A DNA stretch of 64,000 bases from Palleronia marisminoris (GTDB lineage: Bacteria; Pseudomonadota; Alphaproteobacteria; Rhodobacterales; Rhodobacteraceae): contig NZ_FWFV01000003.1 in assembly GCF_900172315.1 (NCBI RefSeq), positions 62,001 through 126,000 on the forward strand, written 5' to 3'. Under the pieces are notes generated by a model that worked only from the letters and a program-made list of their open reading frames with translations, was not told where the DNA came from and searched no databases. This document shows, one piece after another, positions 36,308 through 44,701 of the stretch. Position 1 is the first letter of the stretch, and each line of letters starts with the position of its first letter. The translations under genes were made by a program, and so were the position numbers.

Positions 36308-36399
36308 CAGCCCGCCCCCTCATAGAACCCGGTGTGAATTGCTTGGCTCGCGCCCGGCCGTCCGGACGTCCGAATGTTTCTTCTCGAATTTTGCATCAC

Positions 36400-37233
36400 T
36401 CAGCCGCCCAGGAACGACCGGCGGACTTCGGGATCGGCCAACAGTTCGCGCCCCGAGCCGGTATGGGCGTTCGCGCCCTGCACCAGCACGTAGGCGCGAT
36501 CCGCGATCTCGAGCGCCTGGCGGGCGTTCTGTTCGACCATCAGGATCGGGATGCCGGTGCGGCTGACCTCGATGATCCGGTCGAAGAGCTCGTCCATGAC
36601 GATGGGTGAGACCCCCGCGGTCGGCTCGTCCAGCATCAGCACCTTGGGCTTGGTCATCAGCGCGCGGCCCACGGCGACCTGCTGGCGCTGCCCGCCGGAC
36701 AGTTCGCCCGCGTGCTGGTGGCGCTTCTCGCGCAGGATCGGGAACAGGTCGTAGACCTGCTCCATCGTCGGGCGGATGTCGTCCTGCCGGATGAAGGCGC
36801 CCATCTCGAGGTTTTCCTCGACGCTCATCGAGGCGAAGATGTTGTTCGTCTGGGGCACGAACCCCATTCCGGCCTTCACCCGGTCCTGCGGGGAAAGCGC
36901 CGTGATGTCCTGCCCGTCGAGCACGACAGACCCTTCGCGCAGCGGCAGCATCCCGAAGATCGCCTTCATCGCGGTGGACTTGCCGGCGCCGTTCGGCCCC
37001 ACGATCACCGCGATCTGCCCCGGATTCACCGAGATCGTGCAGTCGTGCAGGATGTCCGGACCCTTGCCGTAGCCGCCGGTCATGCCCCGCCCCGCCAGGA
37101 ACGGCGCGCCCTCGGCGGGCGTCGCATCGCCGCTGCGTTCGGGCGTGACCAGCTCGCCCCCTGCCCGCGGGTTCACGATCGAGGCGTCACGGACTCCGCG
37201 ACCGCCATAGGGGCCGTCATTCGCGCCGCTCAT
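36400..37233 (-). CDS. livF: branched-chain amino acid-type ABC ATPase LivF
   Basis: 277 residues. Walker A GPNGAGKST near residue 80, signature ELSGGQRQQVAVGRAL, Walker B VLMLDEPTAGVSP and the H-loop replaced as usual in this group by MVEQNAR. The first 50 residues form an extra polar leader rich in Gly and Asp before the canonical start, not usual for LivF. Overlaps livG by 4 bp. Confidence 0.92.
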   Translation of the reverse strand: MSGANDGPYGGRGVRDASIVNPRAGGELVTPERSGDATPAEGAPFLAGRGMTGGYGKGPDILHDCTISVNPGQIAVIVGPNGAGKSTAMKAIFGMLPLREGSVVLDGQDITALSPQDRVKAGMGFVPQTNNIFASMSVEENLEMGAFIRQDDIRPTMEQVYDLFPILREKRHQHAGELSGGQRQQVAVGRALMTKPKVLMLDEPTAGVSPIVMDELFDRIIEVSRTGIPILMVEQNARQALEIADRAYVLVQGANAHTGSGRELLADPEVRRSFLGG

Positions 37234-38018
37234 GCCCGGGCCTCCAGCTTGTCCTTGTTTTTCAGGCCGGTGCCCAGATAGGCCTCGATCACCTCTTCAT
37301 TGGCCTTGATCTCGGCCAGCGAGCCCTCGGCCAGCACCTTGCCTTCGGCCATGACGATGACCGGGTCGCAGAGCCGTTCGATGAAATCCATGTCGTGCTC
37401 GATGACGACGAAGGTATAGCCGCGCTCTTGGTTCAGGCGGCGGATGGCGTCGGCGATGGTGTTCAGAAGCGTGCGGTTCACGCCCGCGCCGACCTCGTCC
37501 AGAAAGACGATCTTGGCGTCGACCATCATCGTGCGGCCAAGCTCCAGGAGCTTCTTCTGCCCGCCAGAGACTTGCCCCGCCTTGTGATCCGCAAGATGCG
37601 AGATCGTCAGGAACTCGAGCACCTCGTCAGCGCGGGCGGCAAGGGCGCGTTCCTCGTCGGCGATGCGCTTGCGGCCGAACCAGGTGTTCCACAGCCCCTC
37701 GCCCGACTGGCCCGGCGGAACCATCATCAGGTTCTCGCGGCAGGTCATCGAGGAAAATTCATGGGCGATCTGGAACGTCCGCAGCAGGCCCTTGTGGAAC
37801 AACTCGTGCGGCGGAAGGCCGGTGATGTCCGCACCTTCCATCGTCACGCGGCCGCTCGTCGGGGGCAGCACCCCCGCGATCACGTTGAACAGCGTGGTCT
37901 TGCCCGCGCCGTTGGGTCCGATCAGCCCGGTGATCGAGCCTGTCTCGATCCGCAGGCTGGCCCCGTCCACCGCGTGGAAGCCGCCGAAATGCTTGTGTAG
38001 GTCGTGGACTTCGATCAT
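37230..38018 (-). CDS. livG: branched-chain amino acid-type ABC ATPase LivG
   Basis: About 262 residues from the ATG at 38018, with GAGGA upstream; the open frame extends 19 codons farther but runs through the hairpin region. Walker A GPNGAGKTT, LivG-specific signature QVSGGQKKLLELGRTMM, Walker B IVFLDEVGAGVNRTL and H-loop VVIEHDMDFIERL are intact. It works with LivF as the ATPase pair of the importer. Confidence 0.92.
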   Translation of the reverse strand: MIEVHDLHKHFGGFHAVDGASLRIETGSITGLIGPNGAGKTTLFNVIAGVLPPTSGRVTMEGADITGLPPHELFHKGLLRTFQIAHEFSSMTCRENLMMVPPGQSGEGLWNTWFGRKRIADEERALAARADEVLEFLTISHLADHKAGQVSGGQKKLLELGRTMMVDAKIVFLDEVGAGVNRTLLNTIADAIRRLNQERGYTFVVIEHDMDFIERLCDPVIVMAEGKVLAEGSLAEIKANEEVIEAYLGTGLKNKDKLEARA

Positions 38019-38037
38019 CCGCCGGTCCTCAAAAGAA

Positions 38038-38063
38038 CAGCCCGGGGGTTTGCCCCCGGGCTG
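38038..38063 (-). terminator. attenuating hairpin between livJ and livG
   Basis: CAGCCCGGGGG and CCCCCGGGCTG pair perfectly over 11 bp with a TTTG loop; on the minus strand GTTCTTTTGAGG follows. Located just after the binding-protein gene, it probably allows high binding-protein and lower permease/ATPase expression. Confidence 0.75.
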
Positions 38064-38087
38064 CGGGTTCGTCAAGTGGGTCGAGGA

Positions 38088-39287
38088 TCAGCGGTAGCCG
38101 ATCACTTCCAGCGCACCGTCCTGAACGCGGAACTCGGCGTAGCTGCCGGCCGCTTCGCCGGGCTCGACGAATTCGACGCCGGTGGCGCCTTCGTAGTCGA
38201 CCTCGCCACCATCGGCGATGATCTGCAGCGCCTTCGCCAGCTCGCCGGGATAGATCTTCTCGCCCGGCTCGTTGGCGATACCCATGATCTCACCGGCATA
38301 GTCGCCGGCCGAGGCGGACTCGGCCTGCGCCATCGCGAGGACCAGCAGCGCCGCGGCGTCATAGCTTTCGCCCGCATAGACCGAGGTGCCGTCGATGCCG
38401 GCTTCGTCGGCCATGGTCTGAAACATGTCGGCGCCTTCGTTCTCGCCGCCCGGAGCCGTCCCGATCGAACCTTCGATGGACTGGCCGAAGCGCTCGGTCA
38501 GGCTGTCGCCGATCATCCCGTCGCCGAAGGCGAAGGTGTCGAACGCCCCGGTGTCGAGCGCCGACTGGATGATTCCGGCGCCGCCCTGGTCGACGTAGCC
38601 CAGCACCACCAGCGCATCGCCACCGGCCGAGGCCAGCGCGCCGACTTCGGCCGAATAGTCGCCCTTGCCGTCCTCGTGGCTGGCCGACAGCGTCACCGTG
38701 CCACCTTGATCCTCATAGGACGCGATGAAGGCGTCGGCGAAGCCGTTGCCGTAGTCGTTGTTGGTATAGGTGACGGCGACTTCCTCGATACCTTCCTCGA
38801 TCAGGATGTTCGCCATGACCTCGCCCTGCCGCGCGTCGGAGGGCGCGGTGCGGAAGAACAGGCCGTTATCCTCGGCGCTCGACAGGGCCGGCGAGGTCGC
38901 GGCAGGAGAGATCATCGCCACGCCATTGGGCACGGCCACGTTCGACAGCACGGCGGTCGTCACGCCCGAGCAGTCGGCGCCCATGATCGCGGTCACGCCG
39001 TCCGAGGTGATCATCCGCTCGGCCGCGGCGGTGGCGGCGGCGGCGTCGACGCAGGTCGCGTCGGCACGGACCGGCTCGATCGAGGTGCCGCCCATGAAAT
39101 TCTCGTTGCCCGACGCTTCCGAGATCGCCATCTCGGCGCCCGAGGCCATGGCCGGGCTCAGGCTTTCGATCGGGCCGGTGAAGCTGAGCAGCACGCCCAT
39201 CTTGACGGGGTCGGTCCCGCTTTGGGCGAAGGCGGCGCCTGCGATGAGGGTCGCGGCGGCGGCGGTGGTAGCAAGAAGATGTTTCAT
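38088..39287 (-). CDS. branched-chain amino acid-type ABC substrate-binding protein
   Basis: 399 residues with a signal peptide (MKHLLATTAAAATLIAGAAFA, cut to about residue 21). The mature protein is a type I periplasmic binding fold starting with PVKMGVLLSFTGPIESL, with GADCSGVTTAVL, MISPAATSP and AVTYTNNDYGNGFADAF as typical Leu/Ile/Val-binding-family landmarks. It lacks the lipobox, so it should be soluble in the periplasm. It is the first gene of the liv cluster. The ligand may be an amino acid, amide or small organic acid. Confidence 0.9.
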   Translation of the reverse strand: MKHLLATTAAAATLIAGAAFAQSGTDPVKMGVLLSFTGPIESLSPAMASGAEMAISEASGNENFMGGTSIEPVRADATCVDAAAATAAAERMITSDGVTAIMGADCSGVTTAVLSNVAVPNGVAMISPAATSPALSSAEDNGLFFRTAPSDARQGEVMANILIEEGIEEVAVTYTNNDYGNGFADAFIASYEDQGGTVTLSASHEDGKGDYSAEVGALASAGGDALVVLGYVDQGGAGIIQSALDTGAFDTFAFGDGMIGDSLTERFGQSIEGSIGTAPGGENEGADMFQTMADEAGIDGTSVYAGESYDAAALLVLAMAQAESASAGDYAGEIMGIANEPGEKIYPGELAKALQIIADGGEVDYEGATGVEFVEPGEAAGSYAEFRVQDGALEVIGYR

Positions 39288-39435
39288 GAGTCTCTCTCTG
39301 TCGTGTCGACCGTTTCGGCCGTTTGTTGCGCGAACGGTGCTTCGCCCGCGCTTTTGCTTAGGTATCGAGTCGTAATGGCATAATTCGCGGTCGTCGATGC
39401 GATTTTTCGGCTGTTCCGGCCGGTGTTCCGTAGGG

Positions 39436-40254
39436 TCAGTTCGCCTCGTCGTCCGGATGGCCGAGGTTGCAGAACCAGCCGCCGTAGTTTTGCACCGCCT
39501 TGTCGGCGGGGTTCGGTGTGTCGGTCCGGGCTTCGATTCCCTCGCGGAACGGCGCCGAGCTGTCCCCGGGCTGCCAGCCCAGATGCCCGGCGAGGCGGTT
39601 GTCGAACGCCTTCATCGGGTTGTCCGACGACCCGAACGCGATCGTGTGGCCCACATGCGGCGCCGTCAGCGCGGCGATCACGAGGGCCGTCATGTCGTCG
39701 AAGCTGAGCCACGACCACAGCATCCGCCGGTCACGCGGTTCGGGATAGCTCGAGAAGATCCGCAGCATGGCGCTCTCGATCCCGTACTTGTCCCAGTAGA
39801 GCCGCGAGAGGTCCTCGACGAAGCACTTGGACAGGCCATAGAGGCTGTCGGGCCGGTGCGGCGCTGTGGCGTCGATATGGCTCTCGATGGCGTGGAAGCC
39901 GATGGCGTGGACCGAGGACGCGTAGACGACCCGCTTCACCCCGTGCCGTCGCGCGCCCTCGTAGATGTGGTAGCTGCCCCGGATCGACGAGTTCAGCACC
40001 TCGTCCCACGGCTTCTCCAGCGGCGCGCCGCCGAAATGGACGATAGCGTCGACCCCCTCGCACATCGCCATCGCCGCCTTCTCGTCGGCGAGGTCGCAGA
40101 TCGCCGCCTCTTCGCCATCCGTCAGGTCCGCGATCTCTTCCCGGTCGTTCAGGCGCAGCGTCCTCGTCAGGGGCGCCAGCGCGCGCCGCAGCTCGGTGCC
40201 GAGGGCGCCGGCCGCGCCGGTCAGAAGGAGGGTGTCGAATCTGGGCGTCGTCAT
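39436..40254 (-). CDS. NAD-dependent SDR, probable uronate dehydrogenase
   Basis: 272 residues. Extended-SDR Rossmann start LLLTGAAGALGTELRRAL, VDAIVHFGGAPLEKP, VVYASSVHAIGFH and the catalytic YGLSK, then LRIFSSYPEPRDRRML and SWLSFDDM. These segments follow the pattern of bacterial uronate dehydrogenase (Udh), which oxidises glucuronate or galacturonate to the aldaro-lactone with NAD. Nearby Gfo/Idh and TRAP genes could serve sugar-acid use, but no downstream galactarate enzymes are in view. Confidence 0.75.
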   Translation of the reverse strand: MTTPRFDTLLLTGAAGALGTELRRALAPLTRTLRLNDREEIADLTDGEEAAICDLADEKAAMAMCEGVDAIVHFGGAPLEKPWDEVLNSSIRGSYHIYEGARRHGVKRVVYASSVHAIGFHAIESHIDATAPHRPDSLYGLSKCFVEDLSRLYWDKYGIESAMLRIFSSYPEPRDRRMLWSWLSFDDMTALVIAALTAPHVGHTIAFGSSDNPMKAFDNRLAGHLGWQPGDSSAPFREGIEARTDTPNPADKAVQNYGGWFCNLGHPDDEAN

Positions 40255-40412
40255 CGGGCGGCTCCGGTCTGGGGACGTTCACCCCAGACAGAGCACCCTT
40301 CGCCGGCGGGGTCGAGAGGGTCGCTGTCACGGCCCGCCTGCCGCTGCGGGGCGGCTTGCGCAAAACCGGGCGGTCCATTGACGCCCGCGTGTCGATGGCG
40401 TTGGAAGGCTGC

Positions 40413-41381
40413 ATGACCGACGACCCGACCCTGACGGGATGCTGCGCCGGCGCGCGTGGCGAGACCTCCCGCGATCCGCACGAGGATCGCGCTCTCTCCG
40501 TCTTCCGGGCGGACGGCGCCGAGCGCGGTTCCCTGCGCGCCCGCCTGACCGAGATCCCCGGCGGCATCTTCGAGATGGGCGCCCGCAAGTCGACGTATCC
40601 GGACGATCTCGACAGCCCTGTGCGGAAGGTGAAGCTCGACCCGTTCCTGATCTCGCCCACTTCGGTCACGAACGCCGAATACGCCCGCTTCGCCGAGGCC
40701 ACCGGCTACCGCACCGTCGCCGAGGCCGAGGGGTGGAGCGTCGTCTTCCACCTCCTCCTCCCCGACCCGGCCCGGCATCCGCACCACCCGCCCGGCCTGC
40801 CGTGGTGGCGCCGCGTGGACGGCGCGCACTGGGCCGCGCCAGAGGGACCCGGATCGGACTGGCGCGACCGGGCCGACCATCCGGTCACCCATGTCGCCTG
40901 GTTCGATGCGTTGGCCTATTGCACCTGGGCCGGCCTGCGCCTGCCGACCGAGGCCGAATGGGAGCGTGCCGCGCGCGGCGGCTTGTCCCGCAAGAAGTTC
41001 CCCTGGGGCAACCGGCTCGAGCCTGACGGCCACGCCATGAACATCTGGCAAGGCGACTTTCCCCACGAGAACACGGCCGAGGACGGTTTCGTCGGCACCG
41101 CTCCCGTGGATGCCTACGAGCCCAACGGCTACGGCCTCTTCAACACGACCGGCAACGTGTGGGAGTGGGTCGCCGACCGCTACGGCCCCCGACCTGCGCC
41201 GGGACGCCTGCCCGAGCGGAACCCCACCGGCCCCTCGGACGGCTGGCAGCGCATCCAGCGCGGCGGATCGTTCCTGTGCCACGCGAGCTATTGCGACAGG
41301 TACCACGTCCATTCCCGCACTCGGAACGATCCCGACAGTTCGACATCGAACGCGGGGTTCCGGGTGGCGGCCCCCCTGTGA
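40413..41381 (+). CDS. formylglycine-generating enzyme
   Basis: About 322 residues from ATG 40413. The full SUMF1 fold is visible: IPGGIFEMGARKSTYPDD, TNAEYARFAEATGY, DHPVTHVAWFDALAYCTWAGLRLPTEAEWERAA, NTTGNVWEWVADRYG and the active-site segment RGGSFLCHASYCDRYHVHSR near the C terminus with both catalytic cysteines. It oxidises a Cys in sulfatase CxPxR motifs to formylglycine using copper and oxygen. No sulfatase gene occurs in the window, so the client is elsewhere. A second Cys pair, TGCCAGAR, lies near the N terminus. Confidence 0.9.
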   Translation: MTDDPTLTGCCAGARGETSRDPHEDRALSVFRADGAERGSLRARLTEIPGGIFEMGARKSTYPDDLDSPVRKVKLDPFLISPTSVTNAEYARFAEATGYRTVAEAEGWSVVFHLLLPDPARHPHHPPGLPWWRRVDGAHWAAPEGPGSDWRDRADHPVTHVAWFDALAYCTWAGLRLPTEAEWERAARGGLSRKKFPWGNRLEPDGHAMNIWQGDFPHENTAEDGFVGTAPVDAYEPNGYGLFNTTGNVWEWVADRYGPRPAPGRLPERNPTGPSDGWQRIQRGGSFLCHASYCDRYHVHSRTRNDPDSSTSNAGFRVAAPL

Positions 41382-41456
41382 GACTGGCCCCGGCCAGAGA
41401 TCCGCGCAGGAGGGCCTCGTGACCCGCGATCCGCCGACACGCCCACGGGGGCAGGA

Positions 41457-42866
41457 GTGACGTCGGGCGCGGCGCGACGCGACCGCATGGGCGGGATCGC
41501 CATGGCCGGCGCGCTGCTGGTCTCGATCCCCCACGAGTTCACCGCACTGCCCGCACTCTCGTGGATGGCAATCGGCTGCACCCTCGCCGGTCTCGCCTGT
41601 TTTGCGCCACAGGTGCCGCGCAAGGCCGCGATCTTCCTGGCGATCGGAGCGGCGCTTCTGGTCGCGGCGGTGGCGATCCTGCCCGAGTGGCCCGAGGCGT
41701 TGGCCGCCGCCTTCGTCCGCGGCGCCTTCATCGCGGCGTTCTTCACCGCGCTCACCGCGATCCGAAGTGCCGCGATCACCGATCCTGGCATCCTCGAGTG
41801 CGGGCGGTTCCTCGCGGGCCAGCCCCCTGGCCGGCGCTACGTGGCGCTGACACTGGGCGGGCAGGCGTTCGGTCTGGTGCTGATGTACGGGTCGATCTCG
41901 CTTCTGGGCGCGCTCGCCACCGAAAACGCCGAGACGACGGACGACCCCGAGGTCCAGCGCCACCGCACCCGGAGGATGCTGGTCGCGATCCAGCGCGGCT
42001 TCATCTCTACCCTGCCGTGGTCACCCCTCGCTTTCGCGTCGGCGATCTCGCTCAGCGTCGTGCCGGGGTCCGCATGGGCGGCGGCGGTGCCCTTCTGCCT
42101 TGTCAGCTCGGCGCTTCTGGCCGGGATCGGCTGGACGCTCGACACGGTGTTCAAGCCGCGCCTGTCCCACCCTGCGCCACAGCACGGCCCCGCCGAGGGG
42201 CAATGGCTGCGCCACCTTCGCCCGCTGCTGACGCTGCTCGCCGTGCTTCTGGGCTCGGCCGCCACCCTGCACTTGGTCACGGGCGTCCGCATCTTCGGCG
42301 CGGTCATGGCGATCGTGCCGATCCTGTCGCTGGCGTGGGTGGCGCTTCAACCCGGCACGCGGGGCGGCGCGCGCGGCACCGCGGCCCTGTCGCGCGCGGG
42401 GCAGTTCGCAACTGCGGACCTTCCGGCGTTGAAGACCGAGATCACGCTGCTGGTCATGGCGGGCGTCATCGGCTCACTGGGCTCGGCGCTCGCCGCGCCC
42501 TTGGCAGGGCACATTGGCTTCGACCTGACGGCACTTCCGGCATGGGTCGTGCTGCTTTCCGTCTTCTGGCTGATCCCGTTCACCGGGCAGATCGGCATGA
42601 ACCCGATCCTTGCCGTGTCGCTGTTCGGGCCGCTTCTGCCCGCGCCCGAGGCGCTCGGGATTGCGCCCGCCGTCATGGTCTGCGCCATCACCAGCGGCTG
42701 GGCACTCAGCGGCGCGACCTCGCCTTTCACGGCCTCGGTCCTGCTGGTCGCCAATTTCGGCCGGGTCAGCGCGCTGCACGCCGGACTGCGCTGGAACGGT
42801 GTCTACGCGCTGACCTGCGGCGTCGTTCTGTCGGGCTGGATCCTGCTGCTGGCGCGCCTGCTCTAG
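41457..42866 (+). CDS. multi-spanning membrane protein, ion-transporter-like
   Basis: 469 residues with about 11-12 hydrophobic segments. It is not a family I can name with confidence. The C-terminal half (WLIPFTGQIGMNPILAVSLFGPLL, then CAITSGWALSGATSPFTASVL) resembles the hairpin-loop segments of the ion-transporter superfamily that includes ArsB, NhaD and DASS proteins, where N-P and G-A-T-S-P loops bind substrate. The middle soluble loop contains many Arg and His. It stands 76 bp after the FGE gene on the same strand and converges with the Gfo/Idh gene by a 4-bp overlap. Confidence 0.65.
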   Translation: MTSGAARRDRMGGIAMAGALLVSIPHEFTALPALSWMAIGCTLAGLACFAPQVPRKAAIFLAIGAALLVAAVAILPEWPEALAAAFVRGAFIAAFFTALTAIRSAAITDPGILECGRFLAGQPPGRRYVALTLGGQAFGLVLMYGSISLLGALATENAETTDDPEVQRHRTRRMLVAIQRGFISTLPWSPLAFASAISLSVVPGSAWAAAVPFCLVSSALLAGIGWTLDTVFKPRLSHPAPQHGPAEGQWLRHLRPLLTLLAVLLGSAATLHLVTGVRIFGAVMAIVPILSLAWVALQPGTRGGARGTAALSRAGQFATADLPALKTEITLLVMAGVIGSLGSALAAPLAGHIGFDLTALPAWVVLLSVFWLIPFTGQIGMNPILAVSLFGPLLPAPEALGIAPAVMVCAITSGWALSGATSPFTASVLLVANFGRVSALHAGLRWNGVYALTCGVVLSGWILLLARLL

Positions 42867-43984
42867 CCGAGCATCTCGTCCATCGAGACCGCGCGCCCCT
42901 CGACCATGGACGCCTGCGCTGCGAGCCCTATCAACACGGCCCATTTGCCATCCGACAGCCCCACCTCGGGCACCGCGCGCACGCCCCGCACCATCTCGAT
43001 GAAGCCGCGGTGCTGGAAATAGGTCGAGCCGTTGTGGTCGCCCGCCGCCAGCAGCGTCGGGTCCACCGGCACCTGCCGGGTCCGCGGTCCCATCGGCTCG
43101 CGCGGGGACACCACCAGCTCGGGCACCGGAGGCGCGCCGAGGCTGTCGGGCCAGAACCGGCCGGGGCCGGGCACGAAAGCCTCGATCTTGCCGCGGGGGC
43201 CGACGGCCATCAGCTCCTCCTGCCATTGCGAGCCTTCGGCGAACATGCACAGCTCGAGCATCGCGCGGGCGCCGTTGGCGAACTCGACCAGCACGTAGCC
43301 GTGGTCGAACACGTCGGGCGAGCCGTTGGCGTAGGTCTCGAACAGGTGGTTCGCCGCCTGCCCGCCCATGGCCATGACCCGCACCGGGTCGGCGCCCAGC
43401 ACCAGCCGCATCAGGTCGAAGAAGTGGCAGCACTTTTCCACGAAGGTGCCGCCGGTGAAGCGGTTGAAGCGGTTCCAGTCGCCGACCTTGTTGAGGAACG
43501 GAAAGCGGTGCTCGCGGATCGACAGCATCGTGATCCCGCCCGTCACGTCCTGCGCTTCGGCAAGGAAGGCCGCGACGGGCGGCATGTAGCGATACTCCAT
43601 CGCCACCCAGATCGCCGCCGGGTAGTCGCGCATCAGGTCATCGATGGCAGACGCCTGATCCATCCCGGTGAAGAGCGGCTTTTCGACCAGCACCGGCAGG
43701 GGCCGACGCGCGGCAATGGTGTGCAACTGCTCGACATGGCGGAAGTTCGGGCTGGCGATCAGCAGGCAGTCGAGCGGCTCGTGGGCGAGCAGCGCGTCGA
43801 GGTCCTCGACGAAGACCGCGTGCGGCGCCAGATCGCGGGCACGGGCGCGCATCTCGGCATCGGGTTCGAAGATCACGCCCACCTCCGCCCCGTCCAGCAG
43901 GGCGATGTTGCGCAGGTGCTCGCGGCCCATCATGCCGCAGCCGATGACCCCGTACGTGACGCGCTTGGCGGTGTTTCCGCTCAT
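42863..43984 (-). CDS. Gfo/Idh/MocA family oxidoreductase
   Basis: About 373 residues from ATG 43984 with GGGAGGGG upstream; the long upstream open frame is antisense to the TRAP genes. The N-terminal NAD(P) fold reads VTYGVIGCGMMGREHLRNI, then LLIASPNFRH and the VLVEKPLFTG segment with the conserved Glu-Lys-Pro. The C-terminal substrate domain has FTGGTFVEKCCHFFDLMRLV. It is divergent from the TRAP operon, so a sugar, inositol or sugar-acid substrate brought in by that transporter is plausible. Confidence 0.85.
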   Translation of the reverse strand: MSGNTAKRVTYGVIGCGMMGREHLRNIALLDGAEVGVIFEPDAEMRARARDLAPHAVFVEDLDALLAHEPLDCLLIASPNFRHVEQLHTIAARRPLPVLVEKPLFTGMDQASAIDDLMRDYPAAIWVAMEYRYMPPVAAFLAEAQDVTGGITMLSIREHRFPFLNKVGDWNRFNRFTGGTFVEKCCHFFDLMRLVLGADPVRVMAMGGQAANHLFETYANGSPDVFDHGYVLVEFANGARAMLELCMFAEGSQWQEELMAVGPRGKIEAFVPGPGRFWPDSLGAPPVPELVVSPREPMGPRTRQVPVDPTLLAAGDHNGSTYFQHRGFIEMVRGVRAVPEVGLSDGKWAVLIGLAAQASMVEGRAVSMDEMLG

Positions 43985-44137
43985 TTCGCCCCTCCCCGGC
44001 GACTGACCGAGCGCATAGACCCATCGCGACGGGCGGCGCGCAAGAGGATTCTCGGCGTTCGACATGCGCGCGCAACCTTGTTTGATGCATCCGCATGAGC
44101 AATGAAGGGCTCGGGACATTGCAGGGGAGAACAGGGG

Positions 44138-44701
44138 ATGAGGGCACTGCTTTCGCTCGCGCGGGCGATCGACCGCGTCAACGGCTGGATCGGGAAGGTC
44201 GTGGCGTGGCTGATCCTGGCGGCGGTGCTCGTGTCTGCGGGCAACGCGATCATCCGCAAGAGCTTCAACATCTCGTCCAACGCCTGGCTCGAGCTTCAGT
44301 GGTACCTGTTCGGAGCGGTCTTCCTGCTCTGCGCCGCCTGGACCCTGCGCGAGAACGAGCATGTCCGCGTGGACGTGCTGTCGGCCACCCTGTCCGCACG
44401 CGGCCGGGCGATCATCGACCTCGCGCTGCACATCCTGTTCCTGCTGCCGTTCGTCGGGCTGATGGTCTGGCTGTCCTGGCCGTTCTTCATCTCGTCCTTC
44501 ATGACGGGCGAGCAATCCTCGAATGCCGGCGGGTTGATCCGCTGGCCGGCCAAGTTGTTCGTGCTGCTGGGCTTCATCTCGTTCGCAGCACAGGGCGTGG
44601 CCGAGATCATCAAGCGGTCGGCACAGCTGTCGGGCGCGATGCCCTTCCCGAGCCATGAACCCGAGGACGAAATGCCCCCCGTGCAGGAGGCCCGCTCATG
44701 A
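44138..44701 (+). CDS. TRAP transporter small permease (DctQ)
   Basis: 187 residues from ATG 44138. Four membrane spans with the DctQ signature SSNAWLELQWYLFGAVFLLCAAWTLRENEHVRVDVL, then LLPFVGLMVWLSWPFF. The C-terminal 20 residues are polar. It overlaps the large permease by 4 bp. It forms the small membrane subunit of a sodium-driven solute importer. Confidence 0.92.
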   Translation: MRALLSLARAIDRVNGWIGKVVAWLILAAVLVSAGNAIIRKSFNISSNAWLELQWYLFGAVFLLCAAWTLRENEHVRVDVLSATLSARGRAIIDLALHILFLLPFVGLMVWLSWPFFISSFMTGEQSSNAGGLIRWPAKLFVLLGFISFAAQGVAEIIKRSAQLSGAMPFPSHEPEDEMPPVQEARS

